Below, in pieces: positions 47,278-47,940 of a stretch of DNA of 47,940 bases. The notes beneath the pieces are model-generated. The model was not told the origin of the DNA. It made no database searches and saw only the letters and a program-made list of their open reading frames with translations. The position numbers and the translations under genes were made by a program. The stretch comes from Microvirga arabica (GTDB taxonomy: Bacteria > Pseudomonadota > Alphaproteobacteria > Rhizobiales > Beijerinckiaceae): positions 1 to 47,940 of the forward strand of contig NZ_JAFBID010000047.1 of NCBI RefSeq assembly GCF_016811235.1. The letters run 5' to 3'. The first letter of the stretch is position 1; each line of letters opens with the position of its first letter.

Positions 47278-47940
47278 TATACCAAGTCTCACTGATCAGA
47301 ACTCGTGTGCCCAATCACGCAGGCCGATGGACATGATGGTCCAGGGCTGATCCACGAGCTTGGTCCAGGCCTCGCAGCAGTGATCGAGAATATCCGTGTA
47401 GGATGTGAAGATCCGGTTGGAAATCCAGTTCTCCCTCAGATACTGCCAGATGTTCTCTACCGGGTTTAACTCAGGCGCTTTCGCCGGCAGCGGCACCAGG
47501 GTGATGTTGGAGGGCACCTTCAGTTTGCGCGAGACATGCCAGCCCGCTTGGTCCAACAGCAGCAGCGCGTGCGCTCCGGGCGCCAACGCTTGCGCGATCT
47601 CGGCCAGATGCAGCGTCATCGCCTCGGTCGTGCAGCGCGGCAGCACCAGGCCAGCGGCTTTGCCCAGGGCTGGGCAGATCGCCCCGAAGATGTAGGTCGA
47701 GGCCGTCCTCGGATCCCGGGGCGCCGAGGGACGGGTGCCGCGCCGGGCCCACCGCCGCGTGATCTTGTTCTTCTGGCCGATCCGCGCCTCATCGGCAAAC
47801 CCAATCTCTAGCGGCTTGCCAGCGGCCTCGCTGGCTGCGATTTCCGCCACACGCGCGGGAAGCTCTAATGGCATGGACCGGCCGTGCTCCCCGGTGGAGC
47901 ATGGGAGGACGGGATTGTCCCGCAGCCACGGAGCCATGTC
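47278..47940 (-). mobile_element. Partial IS630-family insertion sequence
   Basis: The DDE transposase gene reaches the right edge of the window. The 3' end of the element should lie between the transposase stop (47296) and the HAD ribosome site (about 47270). A TATA at 47276-47279 is a plausible TA target, but the inverted repeat cannot be confirmed because the other end is outside the window. Confidence 0.6.
47296..47940 (-). CDS. IS630-family transposase, cut at the window edge
   Basis: At least 213 residues of the DDE catalytic domain. Numbered from the ATG at 47937, the acidic triad is Asp49 (FADEARIGQ), Asp129 (LLLDQAGWH) and Glu161 (PELNPVENIW), the IS630 pattern. The N-terminal helix-turn-helix part is missing, either beyond the window or in another frame, since many IS630 elements use two overlapping frames. 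No stop or frameshift is seen inside the part present, so the domain itself looks intact. Confidence 0.88.
   Translation of the reverse strand, partial: DMAPWLRDNPVLPCSTGEHGRSMPLELPARVAEIAASEAAGKPLEIGFADEARIGQKNKITRRWARRGTRPSAPRDPRTASTYIFGAICPALGKAAGLVLPRCTTEAMTLHLAEIAQALAPGAHALLLLDQAGWHVSRKLKVPSNITLVPLPAKAPELNPVENIWQYLRENWISNRIFTSYTDILDHCCEAWTKLVDQPWTIMSIGLRDWAHEF

Overview
The window is chromosomal DNA from a GC-rich alphaproteobacterium. Gene order and protein sequences point to the Hyphomicrobiales (Rhizobiales), probably near Methylobacteriaceae/Microvirga; the genus is an inference. The supporting signs are the order rlmB, tRNA-Tyr, tRNA-Gly, tuf, tRNA-Trp, secE, nusG, rplKAJL, rpoBC; a second tuf after fusA; adk between secY and rpsM; no rpmJ or rpsD in the alpha/spc clusters; and the RpoA N-terminus. 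No prophage, CRISPR array or obvious defence locus is present.

Layout. 1-4.1 kb is a mixed lead-in: two small secreted proteins of unknown function, tRNA-Thr (minus), an MHS-family transporter (minus) and the rRNA methyltransferase RlmB (minus). 4.3-18.6 kb is the tRNA-tuf-secE-nusG-rplKAJL-rpoBC block, all plus strand. 18.6-20.3 kb holds a minus-strand GT4 glycosyltransferase that separates rpoC from the str operon. 20.4-25.0 kb is rpsL-rpsG-fusA-tuf. 25.0-30.2 kb is the S10 operon (rpsJ to rpsQ). 30.2-36.7 kb is the spc operon (rplN to secY) ending in adk. 36.9-39.5 kb is the alpha operon (rpsM, rpsK, rpoA, rplQ). 39.5-44.8 kb holds a Do-type protease, rarA, a TPR lipoprotein-like or secreted protein, crcB and an RluA-type pseudouridine synthase. 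44.8-47.3 kb holds small accessory genes (membrane protein, unknown 153-residue protein, GNAT acetyltransferase, HAD phosphatase). The right edge cuts an IS630-family transposase.

How the genes work together. The core supplies RNA polymerase (rpoA, rpoB, rpoC, with nusG), about half of the ribosomal proteins, elongation factors EF-Tu (two copies) and EF-G, the SecYE core of the translocon, and adenylate kinase. Most gaps in this core carry GC-rich hairpins that look like attenuators or processing sites. The densest set lies between rplL and rpoB (five hairpins in about 180 bases). An L10-leader-like RNA precedes rplJ.

No clearly new multi-gene system was found. The most unusual points are the glycosyltransferase with an extra C-terminal domain placed inside the ribosomal super-cluster, the near-identical tuf pair that differs only at two clustered amino-acid-changing sites, a two-hairpin leader before the unknown 153-residue gene, and a hairpin laid over the -10 box of the putative rplN promoter.
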